In this document: one piece after another, positions 35,771 through 45,207 of the stretch
Layout of the letters: the number at the start of each line of letters is the position of its first letter
Numbering within the stretch: position 1 is the stretch's first letter
Assembly: GCF_000262305.1 (NCBI RefSeq)
Contig: NC_017910.1
Location: forward strand, 1,426,001-1,490,000
Reading direction: 5' to 3'
Length of the DNA stretch: 64,000 nucleotides
Source of the DNA: Shimwellia blattae DSM 4481 = NBRC 105725
GTDB lineage: Bacteria > Pseudomonadota > Gammaproteobacteria > Enterobacterales > Enterobacteriaceae
Made by a program: the position numbers and the translations under genes
The notes under the pieces: generated by a model
The model's input: only the letters and a program-made list of their open reading frames with translations
What the model was told of the DNA's origin: nothing
The model's database searches: none

Positions 35771-37336
35771 ATGCTCGACACCACTATGAAGACCCAACTC
35801 AAGGCTTATCTTGAGAGATTAACCAAACCTGTTGAGTTGGTCGCCACGCTGGATGATAGTCCTAAATCAGCGGAAATCAGGGAACTTCTGGCAGAAATCG
35901 CCGAATTATCAGATAAAGTCTCCTTCCGGGAAGACAATAGCCTGGCGGTTCGCAAACCTTCGTTTCTGATTACCAACCCGGGTTCACAGCAGGGGCCGCG
36001 TTTTGCCGGTTCGCCGCTGGGCCATGAATTTACCTCGCTGGTGCTGGCGCTGTTACAGACCGGCGGGCACCCGTCAAAAGAGGCGCAGGACCTGCTGGAT
36101 CAGGTGCGTCATCTGGACGGGGATTTCCATTTCGAAACCTATTATTCGCTCTCCTGCCATAACTGCCCGGACGTGGTTCAGGCCCTCAACCTGATGGCTA
36201 TCCTCAACCCGCGGGTGACACATACCGCTATTGACGGTGGCGTGTTCCAGAATGAGATAACCGAACGTAACATCATGGGCGTACCGGCGGTATTCCTCAA
36301 CGGTAACGAATTCGGCCAGGGGCGTATGACGCTGGCGGAAATTGTCAGCAAAGTGGATACCGGGGCGGCGAAACGCACCGCCAGCGAGCTGAGCAGCCGC
36401 GCGCCTTATGACGTACTGATCGTTGGTAGCGGCCCTTCCGGTGTGGCGGCCTCTGTGTACGCAGCCCGTAAGGGGATCCGCACCGGTCTGATGGGTGAGC
36501 GTTTTGGCGGCCAGATCCTCGATACGGTAGATATTGAAAACTATATTTCCGTGCCTAAAACCCAGGGTGAAAAACTGGCCGGGGCGCTGAAATCCCACGT
36601 TAATGATTACGATATCGATGTTATCGACAGCCAGAGCGCGGCGCACCTGACACCGGCTGACACCGAAGGTGGCCTGCACCAGATTGAAACCGAATCTGGC
36701 GCGGTACTGAAGGCGCGCAGCATTATCATCTCGACCGGGGCCAAATGGCGCAATATGAATGTGCCTGGCGAAGATCAGTACCGCACCAAAGGGGTTACCT
36801 ATTGCCCGCACTGCGACGGCCCGCTGTTTAAAGGGAAGCGCGTGGCGGTTATCGGTGGCGGTAACTCCGGGGTGGAAGCGGCTATCGATCTGGCCGGGGT
36901 TGTTGAGCATGTGACGCTGCTGGAGTTCGCACCGGAAATGAAGGCCGACCAGGTCCTGCAGGAAAAAGTGCGCAGCCTGAAAAATGTCGACATCATTCTC
37001 AATGCCCAGACCACCGAAGTTAAAGGCGACGGCACCCGGGTGACTGGCCTTGAGTACCGGGATCGGGTCAGTGGTGATGTGCATAATATCGCGCTGGCGG
37101 GGATCTTCGTACAAATTGGCTTACTGCCGAATACCGGCTGGCTGGGCGACGTGGTTGAGCGCAATAAAATGGGCGAGATAATCATTGATGCCAAATGCGA
37201 AACCAGCGTCAAAGGGGTATTCGCCGCAGGCGACTGTACGACAGTGCCGTACAAGCAGATTATTATTGCCGCCGGTGAAGGGGCGAAAGCCTCACTGAGC
37301 GCGTTTGATTATCTGATTCGTACCAAAACCGCATAA
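35771..37336 (+). CDS. ahpF: Alkyl hydroperoxide reductase subunit F (NADH:AhpC reductase)
   Basis: A flavoprotein that passes electrons from NADH to AhpC. 521 residues from ATG 35771 (MLDTTMKTQLK), as in E. coli, with AGGGAGA upstream. The N-terminal double thioredoxin-like domain has CHNC (129-132); the C-terminal thioredoxin-reductase-like part has GSGPSGVAA for FAD, CPHC (345-348) and GGGNSG for NADH. The frame is open twelve codons further upstream without family similarity. Confidence 0.97.
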   Translation: MLDTTMKTQLKAYLERLTKPVELVATLDDSPKSAEIRELLAEIAELSDKVSFREDNSLAVRKPSFLITNPGSQQGPRFAGSPLGHEFTSLVLALLQTGGHPSKEAQDLLDQVRHLDGDFHFETYYSLSCHNCPDVVQALNLMAILNPRVTHTAIDGGVFQNEITERNIMGVPAVFLNGNEFGQGRMTLAEIVSKVDTGAAKRTASELSSRAPYDVLIVGSGPSGVAASVYAARKGIRTGLMGERFGGQILDTVDIENYISVPKTQGEKLAGALKSHVNDYDIDVIDSQSAAHLTPADTEGGLHQIETESGAVLKARSIIISTGAKWRNMNVPGEDQYRTKGVTYCPHCDGPLFKGKRVAVIGGGNSGVEAAIDLAGVVEHVTLLEFAPEMKADQVLQEKVRSLKNVDIILNAQTTEVKGDGTRVTGLEYRDRVSGDVHNIALAGIFVQIGLLPNTGWLGDVVERNKMGEIIIDAKCETSVKGVFAAGDCTTVPYKQIIIAAGEGAKASLSAFDYLIRTKTA

Positions 37337-37373
37337 TAAAAAGAAGTAAGACAACCTGCACCAGCACCAGTAC

Positions 37374-37403
37374 AAAAGCCCTGGCCCCGTGGCCGGGGCT
37401 TTT
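37374..37403. terminator. Bidirectional terminator between ahpF and uspG
   Basis: AAAAGCCC-T-GGCC (37374-37386) pairs with GGCC-G-GGGCTTTT (37391-37403). The A-tract on one side and T-tract on the other suit both convergent genes. Confidence 0.75.
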
Positions 37404-37420
37404 GCTGTGTGGGGCCTGCC

Positions 37421-37849
37421 TCAGCGGACCACAAACACCGGTTTTTTGGCGTGGCGCACAATGGTTGCTGCGTTAGAGCCCAGCAGGTGGGTGGCAATGC
37501 TCGGGTTTTTAGAGCCAATGACAATCACGCAGGCATCCAGATCTTCGGCGGCCTGGTTGACCTCATCACGAACGCTGCCAAAACGCACGAGGGGCACAAC
37601 CCGCTCCGGCGGGAAGGTAAAGCGCTCTCGCATTTGTTCCAGTCGGCTTTCCGCCTCTTTTTCCAGATGCTCTTCAAAACGGCGCAGATCATGGGCAAAA
37701 CCGTGCATAATCAGTTTTGAAGACTGGGGCAGCACGTGCAGCAGGTAGATGGTGCCGTCCTCTCCGGCCAGAAACTCGGCGTGTTTTATCGCCTTGTCGC
37801 TGACATCCATTTCGAAGACATCGACTGGCATCAGAATTTTGTTGTACAT
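37421..37849 (-). CDS. uspG: Universal stress protein UspG
   Basis: A cytoplasmic universal stress protein. 142 residues from ATG 37849 (MYNKILMPVDVFEMD), the E. coli length, with GGAGG upstream. The ATP-binding pattern GS.NPSI.THLLGSNA near the C-terminus is that of the UspFG group. The open frame runs 35 codons further upstream and is rejected. It follows ahpF on the opposite strand, as in E. coli. Confidence 0.94.
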   Translation of the reverse strand: MYNKILMPVDVFEMDVSDKAIKHAEFLAGEDGTIYLLHVLPQSSKLIMHGFAHDLRRFEEHLEKEAESRLEQMRERFTFPPERVVPLVRFGSVRDEVNQAAEDLDACVIVIGSKNPSIATHLLGSNAATIVRHAKKPVFVVR

Positions 37850-38006
37850 AAAACGCCTCCTTGTGTGTTTTCGCTGTCTATAGCAAGCCACAATGGGCGA
37901 AAAAATAGGTTGCGGTAGGTTACGGTTTTGAATTTTTGAGCAGAAGTTTTTCACCGCTGGCCGGGGAATGGCAAGATTTGTACGTGGGCGGAGAGCGGTG
38001 CGGCAT

Positions 38007-38034
38007 AAAAAAACGGCCCGCAGAGCGGACCGTT
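38007..38034 (-). terminator. Rho-independent terminator after metG
   Basis: On the minus strand a nine-position stem (38025-38033 with 38013-38021, one mismatch) is followed by a run of seven T. It lies 15 bases past the metG stop. Confidence 0.8.
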
Positions 38035-38048
38035 TCGCGATATTGCGG

Positions 38049-40079
38049 TTATTTCACCTGCTGACCCGGTAAGGCGCCGCTGTCCGGGCTTAACAGGAAA
38101 ATATCTTTCCCGCCCGGGCCTGCTGCCATCACCATGCCTTCAGAGATCCCAAAGCGCATTTTGCGCGGTGCCAGGTTCGCCACCATCACCGTCAGGCGGC
38201 CTTTCAGTGCCTGGGGATCCGGGTAGGCGGAACGAATACCCGAGAAGACATTACGCTTCTCACCGCCCAGGTCCAGGGTCAGGCGCAGCAGCTTATCGGA
38301 GCCTTCCACAAACTCGGCGTTTTCGATCAGCGCAATGCGCATATCCACTTTGGCGAAATCATCAAACGAGATGGTTTCCTGCAGCGGATCGTCGGCCAGC
38401 GGGCCGCTCACCGGGGCCGCCATCGCTTTGACTTCCTCTTTAGAGGCTTCCACCAGTGCATCAACCTGCTTCATATCGATACGGTTATACAGGGCTTTAA
38501 ACGGATTCACTTTATGGCTCAGCAGTGGCTGGCTGATGCTATCCCAGCTCAGTTCCGTATTGAGGAACGCCTCTGCCCGGGCAGACAGCCCCGGCAGTAC
38601 CGGCTTGAGGTAGGTCATCAGCACCCGGAACAGGTTAATCCCCATTGAGCAGATGGATTGCAGATCCGCATCGCGGCCTTCCTGCTTCGCCACCACCCAC
38701 GGGGCCTGCTCGTCCACATAGCGGTTAGCCAGGTCCGCCAGCGCCATAATTTCGCGAATGGCGCGGCCATACTCGCGGCTCTCCCAGGCATCACCAATGC
38801 TGGCTGCCGCATCGGTAAAGGTTTTGTACAGCTCAGGATCAGCAATATCTGCCGCCAGCTCACCGCCAAAGCGTTTGGTAATAAACCCGGCGTTACGGGA
38901 GGCGAGGTTAACCACTTTGTTGACGATATCGGCGTTGACGCGCTGGACAAAATCTTCGAGGTTGAGATCGATATCATCAATACGCGGCGACAGTTTCGCC
39001 GTGTAGTAGTAGCGCAGGCTGTCTGCGTCAAAGTGTTTCAGCCAGGTGCTGGCCTTAATAAAGGTGCCGCGGGACTTGGACATTTTGGCGCCGTTTACCG
39101 TCACATAGCCGTGCACAAACAGATTGGTCGGTTTGCGGTAGCCGCTGCCTTCCAGCATGGCGGGCCAGAACAGGCTGTGGAAGTACACAATATCTTTACC
39201 GATAAAGTGATACAGCTCTGCGTCTGAGTCTTTCTTCCACCAGTCGTCAAAGTTCAGATCCGCGCGCTTATCGCACAGGTTCTTAAACGAGCCCATATAG
39301 CCGATGGGCGCATCCAGCCAGACGTAGAAATATTTCCCCGGGGCGTCCGGGATCTCAAAGCCGAAGTACGGCGCATCGCGGGAGATATCCCACTGCTGCA
39401 GGCCGGAGTCGAACCACTCCTGCATTTTGTTGGCTACCTGCTCCTGCAGGGCACCGGAACGGGTCCAGGCGTTCAGCATTTCGCTAAAGGCCGGCAGATC
39501 AAAGAAGAAGTGCTCAGACTCACGCATCACCGGGGTGGCACCGGAAACGACCGATTTTGGCTCAATCAGTTCGGTGGGGCTGTAGGTTGCGCCGCACACT
39601 TCACAGTTATCGCCGTACTGATCCGGGGATTTACATTTCGGGCAGGTGCCTTTTACGAAACGGTCCGGCAGGAACATGCCTTTTTGCGGATCATACAGCT
39701 GGGAAATGGTGCGCTGCTTAATAAAGCCATTTTCTTTCAGGCGGCGGTAGATAAGCGTAGACAGCTCGCGGTTCTCTTCGCTGTGGGTAGAGTGGTAGTT
39801 GTCATAGCTGATATTAAAGCCTGCGAAATCTGTCTGATGTTCCTGACTCATTTCAGCGATCATCTGCTCCGGCGTGATCCCCAGTTGCTGAGCTTTCAGC
39901 ATAATTGGCGTGCCGTGCGCATCGTCGGCGCAGATGAAATTCACCTGGTGGCCGCGCATTCGCTGATAACGAACCCAGACATCAGCCTGGATATGCTCCA
40001 GCATATGGCCAAGGTGGATAGCGCCGTTTGCGTAAGGAAGTGCGCACGTTACCAGAATTTTTTTCGCGACTTGAGTCAT
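38049..40079 (-). CDS. metG: Methionyl-tRNA synthetase
   Basis: Charges tRNA-Met in the cytoplasm. 676 residues (E. coli 677). The class I signatures HLGH (HIGH type, near residue 21) and KMSKS (KMSKSRG) are present. The zinc-knuckle cysteines CPKC and CEVC sit in the connective domain. The C-terminal tRNA-binding (OB-fold) dimerisation domain covers about 575-676. It is divergent from mrp, as in E. coli. Confidence 0.98.
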   Translation of the reverse strand: MTQVAKKILVTCALPYANGAIHLGHMLEHIQADVWVRYQRMRGHQVNFICADDAHGTPIMLKAQQLGITPEQMIAEMSQEHQTDFAGFNISYDNYHSTHSEENRELSTLIYRRLKENGFIKQRTISQLYDPQKGMFLPDRFVKGTCPKCKSPDQYGDNCEVCGATYSPTELIEPKSVVSGATPVMRESEHFFFDLPAFSEMLNAWTRSGALQEQVANKMQEWFDSGLQQWDISRDAPYFGFEIPDAPGKYFYVWLDAPIGYMGSFKNLCDKRADLNFDDWWKKDSDAELYHFIGKDIVYFHSLFWPAMLEGSGYRKPTNLFVHGYVTVNGAKMSKSRGTFIKASTWLKHFDADSLRYYYTAKLSPRIDDIDLNLEDFVQRVNADIVNKVVNLASRNAGFITKRFGGELAADIADPELYKTFTDAAASIGDAWESREYGRAIREIMALADLANRYVDEQAPWVVAKQEGRDADLQSICSMGINLFRVLMTYLKPVLPGLSARAEAFLNTELSWDSISQPLLSHKVNPFKALYNRIDMKQVDALVEASKEEVKAMAAPVSGPLADDPLQETISFDDFAKVDMRIALIENAEFVEGSDKLLRLTLDLGGEKRNVFSGIRSAYPDPQALKGRLTVMVANLAPRKMRFGISEGMVMAAGPGGKDIFLLSPDSGALPGQQVK

Positions 40080-40231
40080 AGTGACAAGGATTCTTCAGTT
40101 GTAAAAAGGGGTTTTGATGTTACCTGAAAAGGGCCGCCTTTGGTAAGTCTATAAGCTAATTGTGGGGTAATTATTCCCTTTCGGGTACACTTAGCAGACA
40201 CGCTTTGTGAGCAGAAAAAAAAGGAGTCGGG

Positions 40232-41341
40232 ATGCACTCTCAATCCCAGGCCAAATCACCGGAAGCCCTGCGCGCCATGGTTGCCGGTACACTGGCTAAT
40301 TTTCAACACCCTACACTGCACCACAACCTGACAGCGCTGAAAGCGCTGCACCATGTGGCCTGGATGGACGGGCGGTTACACATTGAACTGCAAATGCCTT
40401 TTGCCTGGCAGAGCGGTTTTGAGGCGCTGAAAGAGCAGGTGAGCGCAGAGCTGCTGCGCATTACCGGCGCGACAGCCATCGACTGGAAACTGAGCTATAA
40501 CATTGCCACCCTGAAGCGGGTTAAAAACCAGCCCGGCATCAGCGGCGTGAAAAATATTATTGCGGTCAGCTCCGGTAAGGGCGGGGTCGGGAAATCGTCT
40601 ACGGCGGTGAACCTGGCGCTGGCGCTGGTGGCTGAAGGGGCAAAAGTGGGCATTCTGGATGCGGACATTTATGGCCCGTCTATCCCCACCATGCTGGGGG
40701 CGGAGCATGAGCGCCCGACCTCACCAGATGGCACCCACATGGCGCCGATTATGGCCCGGGGCCTGGCGACCAACTCTATCGGTTATCTGGTTACTGACGA
40801 CAACGCCATGGTGTGGCGCGGGCCCATGGCCAGCAAAGCGCTGATGCAGATGCTCCAGGAGACCCTGTGGCCGGATCTGGACTACCTGGTACTGGATATG
40901 CCCCCGGGCACCGGGGATATTCAGCTCACCCTGGCCCAGAATGTGCCGGTCACCGGTGCGCTGGTGGTTACCACCCCTCAGGATATCGCGCTGATTGATG
41001 CCAAAAAAGGCATTGTCATGTTCGAGAAAGTAGAGGTGCCGGTACTGGGCATTGTGGAGAATATGAGCATGCATATCTGCAGTAATTGTGGTCACCACGA
41101 GCCGATTTTCGGCACTGGCGGGGCACAGAAACTGGCAGAGCAATACCACACCCGCCTGCTGGGGCAGATGCCGCTGCATATTTCATTGCGCGAGGATCTG
41201 GATCGCGGTGAGCCTACCGTTGCCTGCCGGCCGGAAAGCGAGTTTACCACGCTGTACCGTCAGCTGGCGGGCCTGGTGGCTGCACAGCTTTACTGGCAGG
41301 GCGAGGTTATCCCCGGGGATATCGCCTTCCGCGCAGTATAA
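40232..41341 (+). CDS. mrp: Iron-sulfur cluster carrier Mrp/ApbC ATPase
   Basis: A cytoplasmic P-loop ATPase that binds and transfers Fe-S clusters. 369 residues: an N-terminal DUF59 domain (about 1-100), then deviant Walker A GKGGVGKSS and the CSNC cluster-binding pair (near residue 283). AAGGAG precedes the ATG. Length and divergence from metG match E. coli. Confidence 0.96.
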   Translation: MHSQSQAKSPEALRAMVAGTLANFQHPTLHHNLTALKALHHVAWMDGRLHIELQMPFAWQSGFEALKEQVSAELLRITGATAIDWKLSYNIATLKRVKNQPGISGVKNIIAVSSGKGGVGKSSTAVNLALALVAEGAKVGILDADIYGPSIPTMLGAEHERPTSPDGTHMAPIMARGLATNSIGYLVTDDNAMVWRGPMASKALMQMLQETLWPDLDYLVLDMPPGTGDIQLTLAQNVPVTGALVVTTPQDIALIDAKKGIVMFEKVEVPVLGIVENMSMHICSNCGHHEPIFGTGGAQKLAEQYHTRLLGQMPLHISLREDLDRGEPTVACRPESEFTTLYRQLAGLVAAQLYWQGEVIPGDIAFRAV

Positions 41342-41403
41342 AAAGCAGGTTTCGCAGCCCCGCCCGGGGCTGCGGATTGCCGGTCGCGACCGGCATGAGC
41401 CCA

Positions 41404-41724
41404 TCAGTGGCGGTAGAAGATATCGCCAGACATAATGCGCAGCACTTTCTTGTCCGTACGGGACACCAGCACATAATCCCCACCCATATAGGTCCAGAAG
41501 CTGTCCGCTTCCGGTGCCGGCAGGTGGCGCTGGCTCCAGTTGGTAATCTCATAGGGTTTTGTCAGATAGAGATCCGGCACCACATCCCCGGGTTTAAACA
41601 CACGGAAATCTTCCGTGGTTTGTTTGAGCTCAAAGCTGCTGGCGTCGGCCTGGGCCAGGCCGCTGAACGTTAAACCACCCAGTGCCACCATGGCAGATAA
41701 AATGATCGCTTTAGATTTACCCAT
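41404..41724 (-). CDS. rcnB: RcnB-like periplasmic protein (nickel/cobalt homeostasis family)
   Basis: 106 residues from ATG 41724, with CGGAG upstream and a signal peptide ending AQA. The mature part has the family features FRVFKPGDVVPDLY and NWSQRHLPAP, and WTYMGGDYVLV near the end. It resembles E. coli RcnB, which tunes Ni/Co efflux by RcnA. No rcnA or rcnR lies beside it here, so it may be a family member with a different role. The upstream 21 in-frame codons are rejected. Confidence 0.75.
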   Translation of the reverse strand: MGKSKAIILSAMVALGGLTFSGLAQADASSFELKQTTEDFRVFKPGDVVPDLYLTKPYEITNWSQRHLPAPEADSFWTYMGGDYVLVSRTDKKVLRIMSGDIFYRH

Positions 41725-42053
41725 AATAACTCCGATACAGACGGTCTGATGCAGGTCTGGTATGCATCCGTCACCTAAACAAAACAACCCGGTGGGGCGA
41801 TTTCACCCCGCGTCCTCTGGCCGGGGCAATCCCAAAATGTGTAAAACAGTACCGCCGCCGGGGTCATGGCCCTGGCGGGCGGTTCAGGATGCCGGAATTG
41901 TACGCTGAAATTGGCGTAATGTGATACATCCGGTTGCATTGTTGTCCACCCGGGGCGTTTTTTACAGCCCGCGCCGCATAATTCAGACTGATACTCGCAC
42001 CGCTGGCCGCGCCCGGATAGTATGCCTGCCGGGCATACAGGCAGGAGGGCGAA
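41725..42053. other. Intergenic region upstream of rcnB-like gene
   Basis: About 330 bases between the divergent rcnB-like gene and the prepilin peptidase gene. I see no supported gene and no RcnR-type operator. An AGGAGGGCGA ribosome binding site ends it. Confidence 0.45.
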
Positions 42054-42689
42054 ATGGCGTGGCTGATGATTACCCTGGCCGGTATGGCCGGGGGCGTGCT
42101 GGTTTACGGGCTGGTGCTGATACTTCCCCGCCAGATCCTGGCGTCAGTGCCCGGTGGCCCGGGTACCGGCTACAGTCGGGGGCGCTGTCTCGTGGCAGGG
42201 CTGGGGGGCGCTATTCTGGCGCTGGTGATGGTGGCGCTGTTTCCCGCCACCGCCCGGGCCGAGTCGTGGTTACTGGCGGCGGCGCTGGTTGCCCTGGCGG
42301 CTATCGATTTACGCCACGGGCTCCTGCCGGACCGGCTGACCCAGCCCCTGTTGTGGGGCGGTTTATTGCTGGCGTTGCCGGGGCCGGGCCCGGCCATTAC
42401 GGGGGCTGCGCTGGGGTATGGGCTACTGTGGGCCACCGGGCGGGGGTTTTATCTGTTCACCGGCCGGGAGGGGCTGGGCTACGGGGATGTGAAACTGGCG
42501 GCGGCCCTGGGGGCCTGGCTTGGGCCTGCACTGCTGCCCGGGTGCCTGTTTCTGGCCGCGCTGTTCGGGCTGCTCCACGGGGCGGCCCTGTGGCTGACCG
42601 GCCAGCGGCCGCAGACCATCCCTTTTGGCCCCTCCCTGGCGCTGGCCGGGTGGGGGGGCTGGCTTGGGCAGCTGAGTGTTGCCCTGTAG
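42054..42689 (+). CDS. Orphan type 4 prepilin peptidase-like protein (A24 family)
   Basis: 211 residues, very hydrophobic, about seven membrane segments. The two catalytic aspartates of A24 aspartyl proteases fit: Asp85 in AAIDLRHGLLPD and Asp145 in GLGYGDVKL (the GxGD motif). The N-terminal cytoplasmic methyltransferase part with its CxxC pairs, found in bifunctional PilD/GspO enzymes, is missing. AGGAGG precedes the ATG. No pilin, ATPase or secretion genes are nearby, so the substrate is unknown. It converges on dmlR with nine bases between the stops. Confidence 0.8.
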   Translation: MAWLMITLAGMAGGVLVYGLVLILPRQILASVPGGPGTGYSRGRCLVAGLGGAILALVMVALFPATARAESWLLAAALVALAAIDLRHGLLPDRLTQPLLWGGLLLALPGPGPAITGAALGYGLLWATGRGFYLFTGREGLGYGDVKLAAALGAWLGPALLPGCLFLAALFGLLHGAALWLTGQRPQTIPFGPSLALAGWGGWLGQLSVAL

Positions 42690-42698
42690 CCCGGCGGG

Positions 42699-43646
42699 TT
42701 ACTTGCCGGCGGCGACCGGGTGGCGCGGGCGCGGTTCATAGCCCTGATAGTGGGTGGCAAAATAGTGGCGCAGAAACTCAACCGTAACCCGCACCCGGGC
42801 AGACATAGCCAGCCGGGTGACATACACCGCCCAGATATTGGCGGGCTGGTAGTAGTCCGGGAGGATATGCACCAGCTTCCCGGCGGCGATATTGTCTTTT
42901 ACATCCCACCAGGAGCGCAGCGCAACGCCCATACCGTCCAGGCACCACTGGTGAACGACCTCCCCGTGGTTGGAGGCCAGGGCCCCGGTCACTTTCAGGC
43001 TGTGCTCTCTGGCGTCTGGCCCCTGCAGGGTCCAGACACCGAACGGGTGGTCGCGCTCTTTGATGACCAGGCAGGGCATACCGCTGAGCTCCGCCAGGGA
43101 GCGGGGCACCCCTTCACGGTGCAGGAACGCCGGTGCGGCGCATAAGATTCGCTGGTTAGCCCCCAGTTTGCGGGCTATCAGGTTCGGGTCAATATCATCA
43201 CCCACCCGGATATCCAGATCCACCCCCTCATTCACCAGATCGACAATCTTATCCTGCACGTCAAAGCGGATTTCGAGGTTCGGATACTCCCGGGACAGGG
43301 CGGAAAGGGCCGGGGCGACAAAACGGCGACCAAAGCCAAAGCTGCTGACTACCCGCAGCGTACCCTGGGGATCCTGGCGAATGTCAGACAGCTCATCCAT
43401 CATCTGGTCTACGTCGTGCAGGATGCGCTGGGCCCATTCATAAATGCGCTCGCCATCTTCGGTTATGGTCACCCGGCGGGTGGTTCGGTGGAGCAGGGTC
43501 ACATTCAGCGTACTTTCCAGCAGGGCAATACGCTTGCTGATAAACGCCGGGGAGACGCCCATCTCTTCCGCCGCCGCGGCAAACCCGGCCCGGCGGGCAA
43601 CAATAATAAAGACACGCAGGTCGCTGAGTATCGGCAGATTATTCAT
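42699..43646 (-). CDS. dmlR: LysR-type regulator, DmlR-like
   Basis: 315 residues from ATG 43646 (MNNLPILSDLRVF). An N-terminal winged helix-turn-helix is followed by a LysR substrate-binding domain. The strings CLVIKERDHPFGVW and HQWCLDGMGVALRSWWDV are typical of the DmlR group. It is divergent from dmlA. In E. coli DmlR activates dmlA for growth on D-malate, and the same is expected here. An in-frame TTG at 43697 is a less likely start. No strong ribosome binding site was seen for either. Confidence 0.88.
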   Translation of the reverse strand: MNNLPILSDLRVFIIVARRAGFAAAAEEMGVSPAFISKRIALLESTLNVTLLHRTTRRVTITEDGERIYEWAQRILHDVDQMMDELSDIRQDPQGTLRVVSSFGFGRRFVAPALSALSREYPNLEIRFDVQDKIVDLVNEGVDLDIRVGDDIDPNLIARKLGANQRILCAAPAFLHREGVPRSLAELSGMPCLVIKERDHPFGVWTLQGPDAREHSLKVTGALASNHGEVVHQWCLDGMGVALRSWWDVKDNIAAGKLVHILPDYYQPANIWAVYVTRLAMSARVRVTVEFLRHYFATHYQGYEPRPRHPVAAGK

Positions 43647-43748
43647 GATCTGTGTTTTATGTTTCACTGGTTTGGGTATTGGAGATAAATCAGTCAATTA
43701 TAGGATAGAGGGGAAGTCAATTTTCACCAGCCATAAGTGAGATCTCCG

Positions 43749-44840
43749 ATGAAGAAAACCTATCGTATTGCGGCCATTGCGGGTGACGGTATTGGTCAGG
43801 AAGTGCTCCCGGAAGGGATCCGGGTACTACAGGCTGCGGCCAGCCAGTGGGGGCTGTCGCTGGTGTTTGAACATATCGAATGGGCCAGCTGCGAATATTA
43901 TCAGCACCACGGCAAGATGATGCCCGATGACTGGTTCGAGCGGCTGAAATCTTTTGACGCCATCTACTTCGGGGCGGTGGGCTGGCCGGATACGGTGCCG
44001 GACCATATTTCGCTCTGGGGATCGCTGCTGAAGTTTCGCCAGGATTTTCAGCAATATGTGAACCTGCGCCCGGTGCGCTTATTCCCCGGCGTTCCGTGCC
44101 CGCTGGCGGGTAAACAGCCCGGAGACATTGATTTTTATGTGGTGCGCGAAAATACCGAAGGGGAGTATTCCTCTGCCGGGGGGCGCCTGTATGAGGGCAC
44201 CGACCGGGAAGTGGTGATTCAGGAGTCGGTCTTTACCCGCCAGGGGGTGGACCGGATCCTGAAATATGCCTTTGAACTGGCCCGCAGCCGCCCGCGTAAG
44301 CGCCTGACCTCGGCAACCAAATCCAATGGCCTGGCTATCAGCATGCCTTACTGGGATGAGCGCCTGGCAAATATGGCTGGCAACTACCCGGATATCACCT
44401 GGGATAAGCAGCATATCGATATCCTCTGCGCCCGGTTTGTCCTGCAACCGGAGCGGTTTGATGTGGTGGTGGCCTCTAACCTGTTTGGCGATATCTTGTC
44501 CGATCTCGGCCCGGCCTGCGCCGGCACTATCGGGATTGCGCCCTCGGCGAACCTGAACCCGGAGCGTGATTTCCCCTCCCTGTTTGAGCCGGTCCACGGC
44601 TCCGCGCCGGATATCTTCGGTAAAAATATTGCCAACCCGATAGCCACCATCTGGGCCGGGGCGATGATGCTGGAGTTTCTGGGCAATGGCGATGCGGACT
44701 ACCTGGCCGCCAGCCAGGGCATTATGCAGGCCATTGAGCAGGTGATTGCCAGCGGGCCGCGCACGCCGGATATGCAGGGGGAGGCGTCGACCCGGCAGGT
44801 CGGTGAGGCGATTGCCGGGCGGTTAACCGGCGGGCGTTAA
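43749..44840 (+). CDS. dmlA: D-malate dehydrogenase (decarboxylating) / tartrate dehydrogenase family
   Basis: 363 residues of the isocitrate/isopropylmalate dehydrogenase family. It oxidises and decarboxylates D-malate to pyruvate with NAD, by homology to E. coli DmlA (361). Visible blocks include AIAGDGIGQEV at the N-terminus, RENTEGEYSS, and the metal-binding ASNLFGDILSDLG. I chose ATG 43749; an in-frame GTG at 43737 is possible. It is followed by a clear terminator and then yeaVWX. Confidence 0.92.
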   Translation: MKKTYRIAAIAGDGIGQEVLPEGIRVLQAAASQWGLSLVFEHIEWASCEYYQHHGKMMPDDWFERLKSFDAIYFGAVGWPDTVPDHISLWGSLLKFRQDFQQYVNLRPVRLFPGVPCPLAGKQPGDIDFYVVRENTEGEYSSAGGRLYEGTDREVVIQESVFTRQGVDRILKYAFELARSRPRKRLTSATKSNGLAISMPYWDERLANMAGNYPDITWDKQHIDILCARFVLQPERFDVVVASNLFGDILSDLGPACAGTIGIAPSANLNPERDFPSLFEPVHGSAPDIFGKNIANPIATIWAGAMMLEFLGNGDADYLAASQGIMQAIEQVIASGPRTPDMQGEASTRQVGEAIAGRLTGGR

Positions 44841-45207
44841 TCTGCCACGCCCACCCGCCAAATGTGATTAATTAGCCAGGCTTACCAGTTTAAAACCACG
44901 CGCAACGCGTGGTTTTTTATGCTTCGTGAATAATCATCAGTAAAACATTGGCTTAAAAACAGCCCCTTGCTGCCGGTTTATGGCCATTACCTGCGCCAGC
45001 TCACAACTCATTATTTCCGCTACGTAGTTTATCCATTCACAGATCGCCGGATTGTCCTTGGTCCGTGATTTCAGGAGACTGGTGTTGTTAATAAAAAGTG
45101 AATGCAACGTGACTTTAATGTTCTGTGTGGCCCGGCGTGGTGCAACAGAATAACTGATTGTAAAAGTACCGGCCCCGGGCCGGTGCACCACCAGCAGGAG
45201 CAAACCC
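44841..45207. other. Intergenic region between dmlA and yeaV
   Basis: About 370 bases. It contains the dmlA terminator (44893-44920) and presumably the yeaV promoter. A minus-strand frame (44937-45272) ends with residues such as NPAICEWINYVAEI that faintly resemble a LysR C-terminus. It overlaps the yeaV start and lacks a helix-turn-helix, so I do not call it a gene. Confidence 0.4.
44893..44920 (+). terminator. Rho-independent terminator after dmlA
   Basis: AAACCACGCG (44893-44902) pairs perfectly with CGCGTGGTTT (44906-44915) around CAA, and a T-run follows. Confidence 0.9.

Noticed and set aside
41921..42787. 288-codon plus-strand frame overlapping the prepilin peptidase gene
   Set aside because: It is an out-of-frame shadow; the 42054-42689 frame has the catalytic motifs and ribosome binding site.
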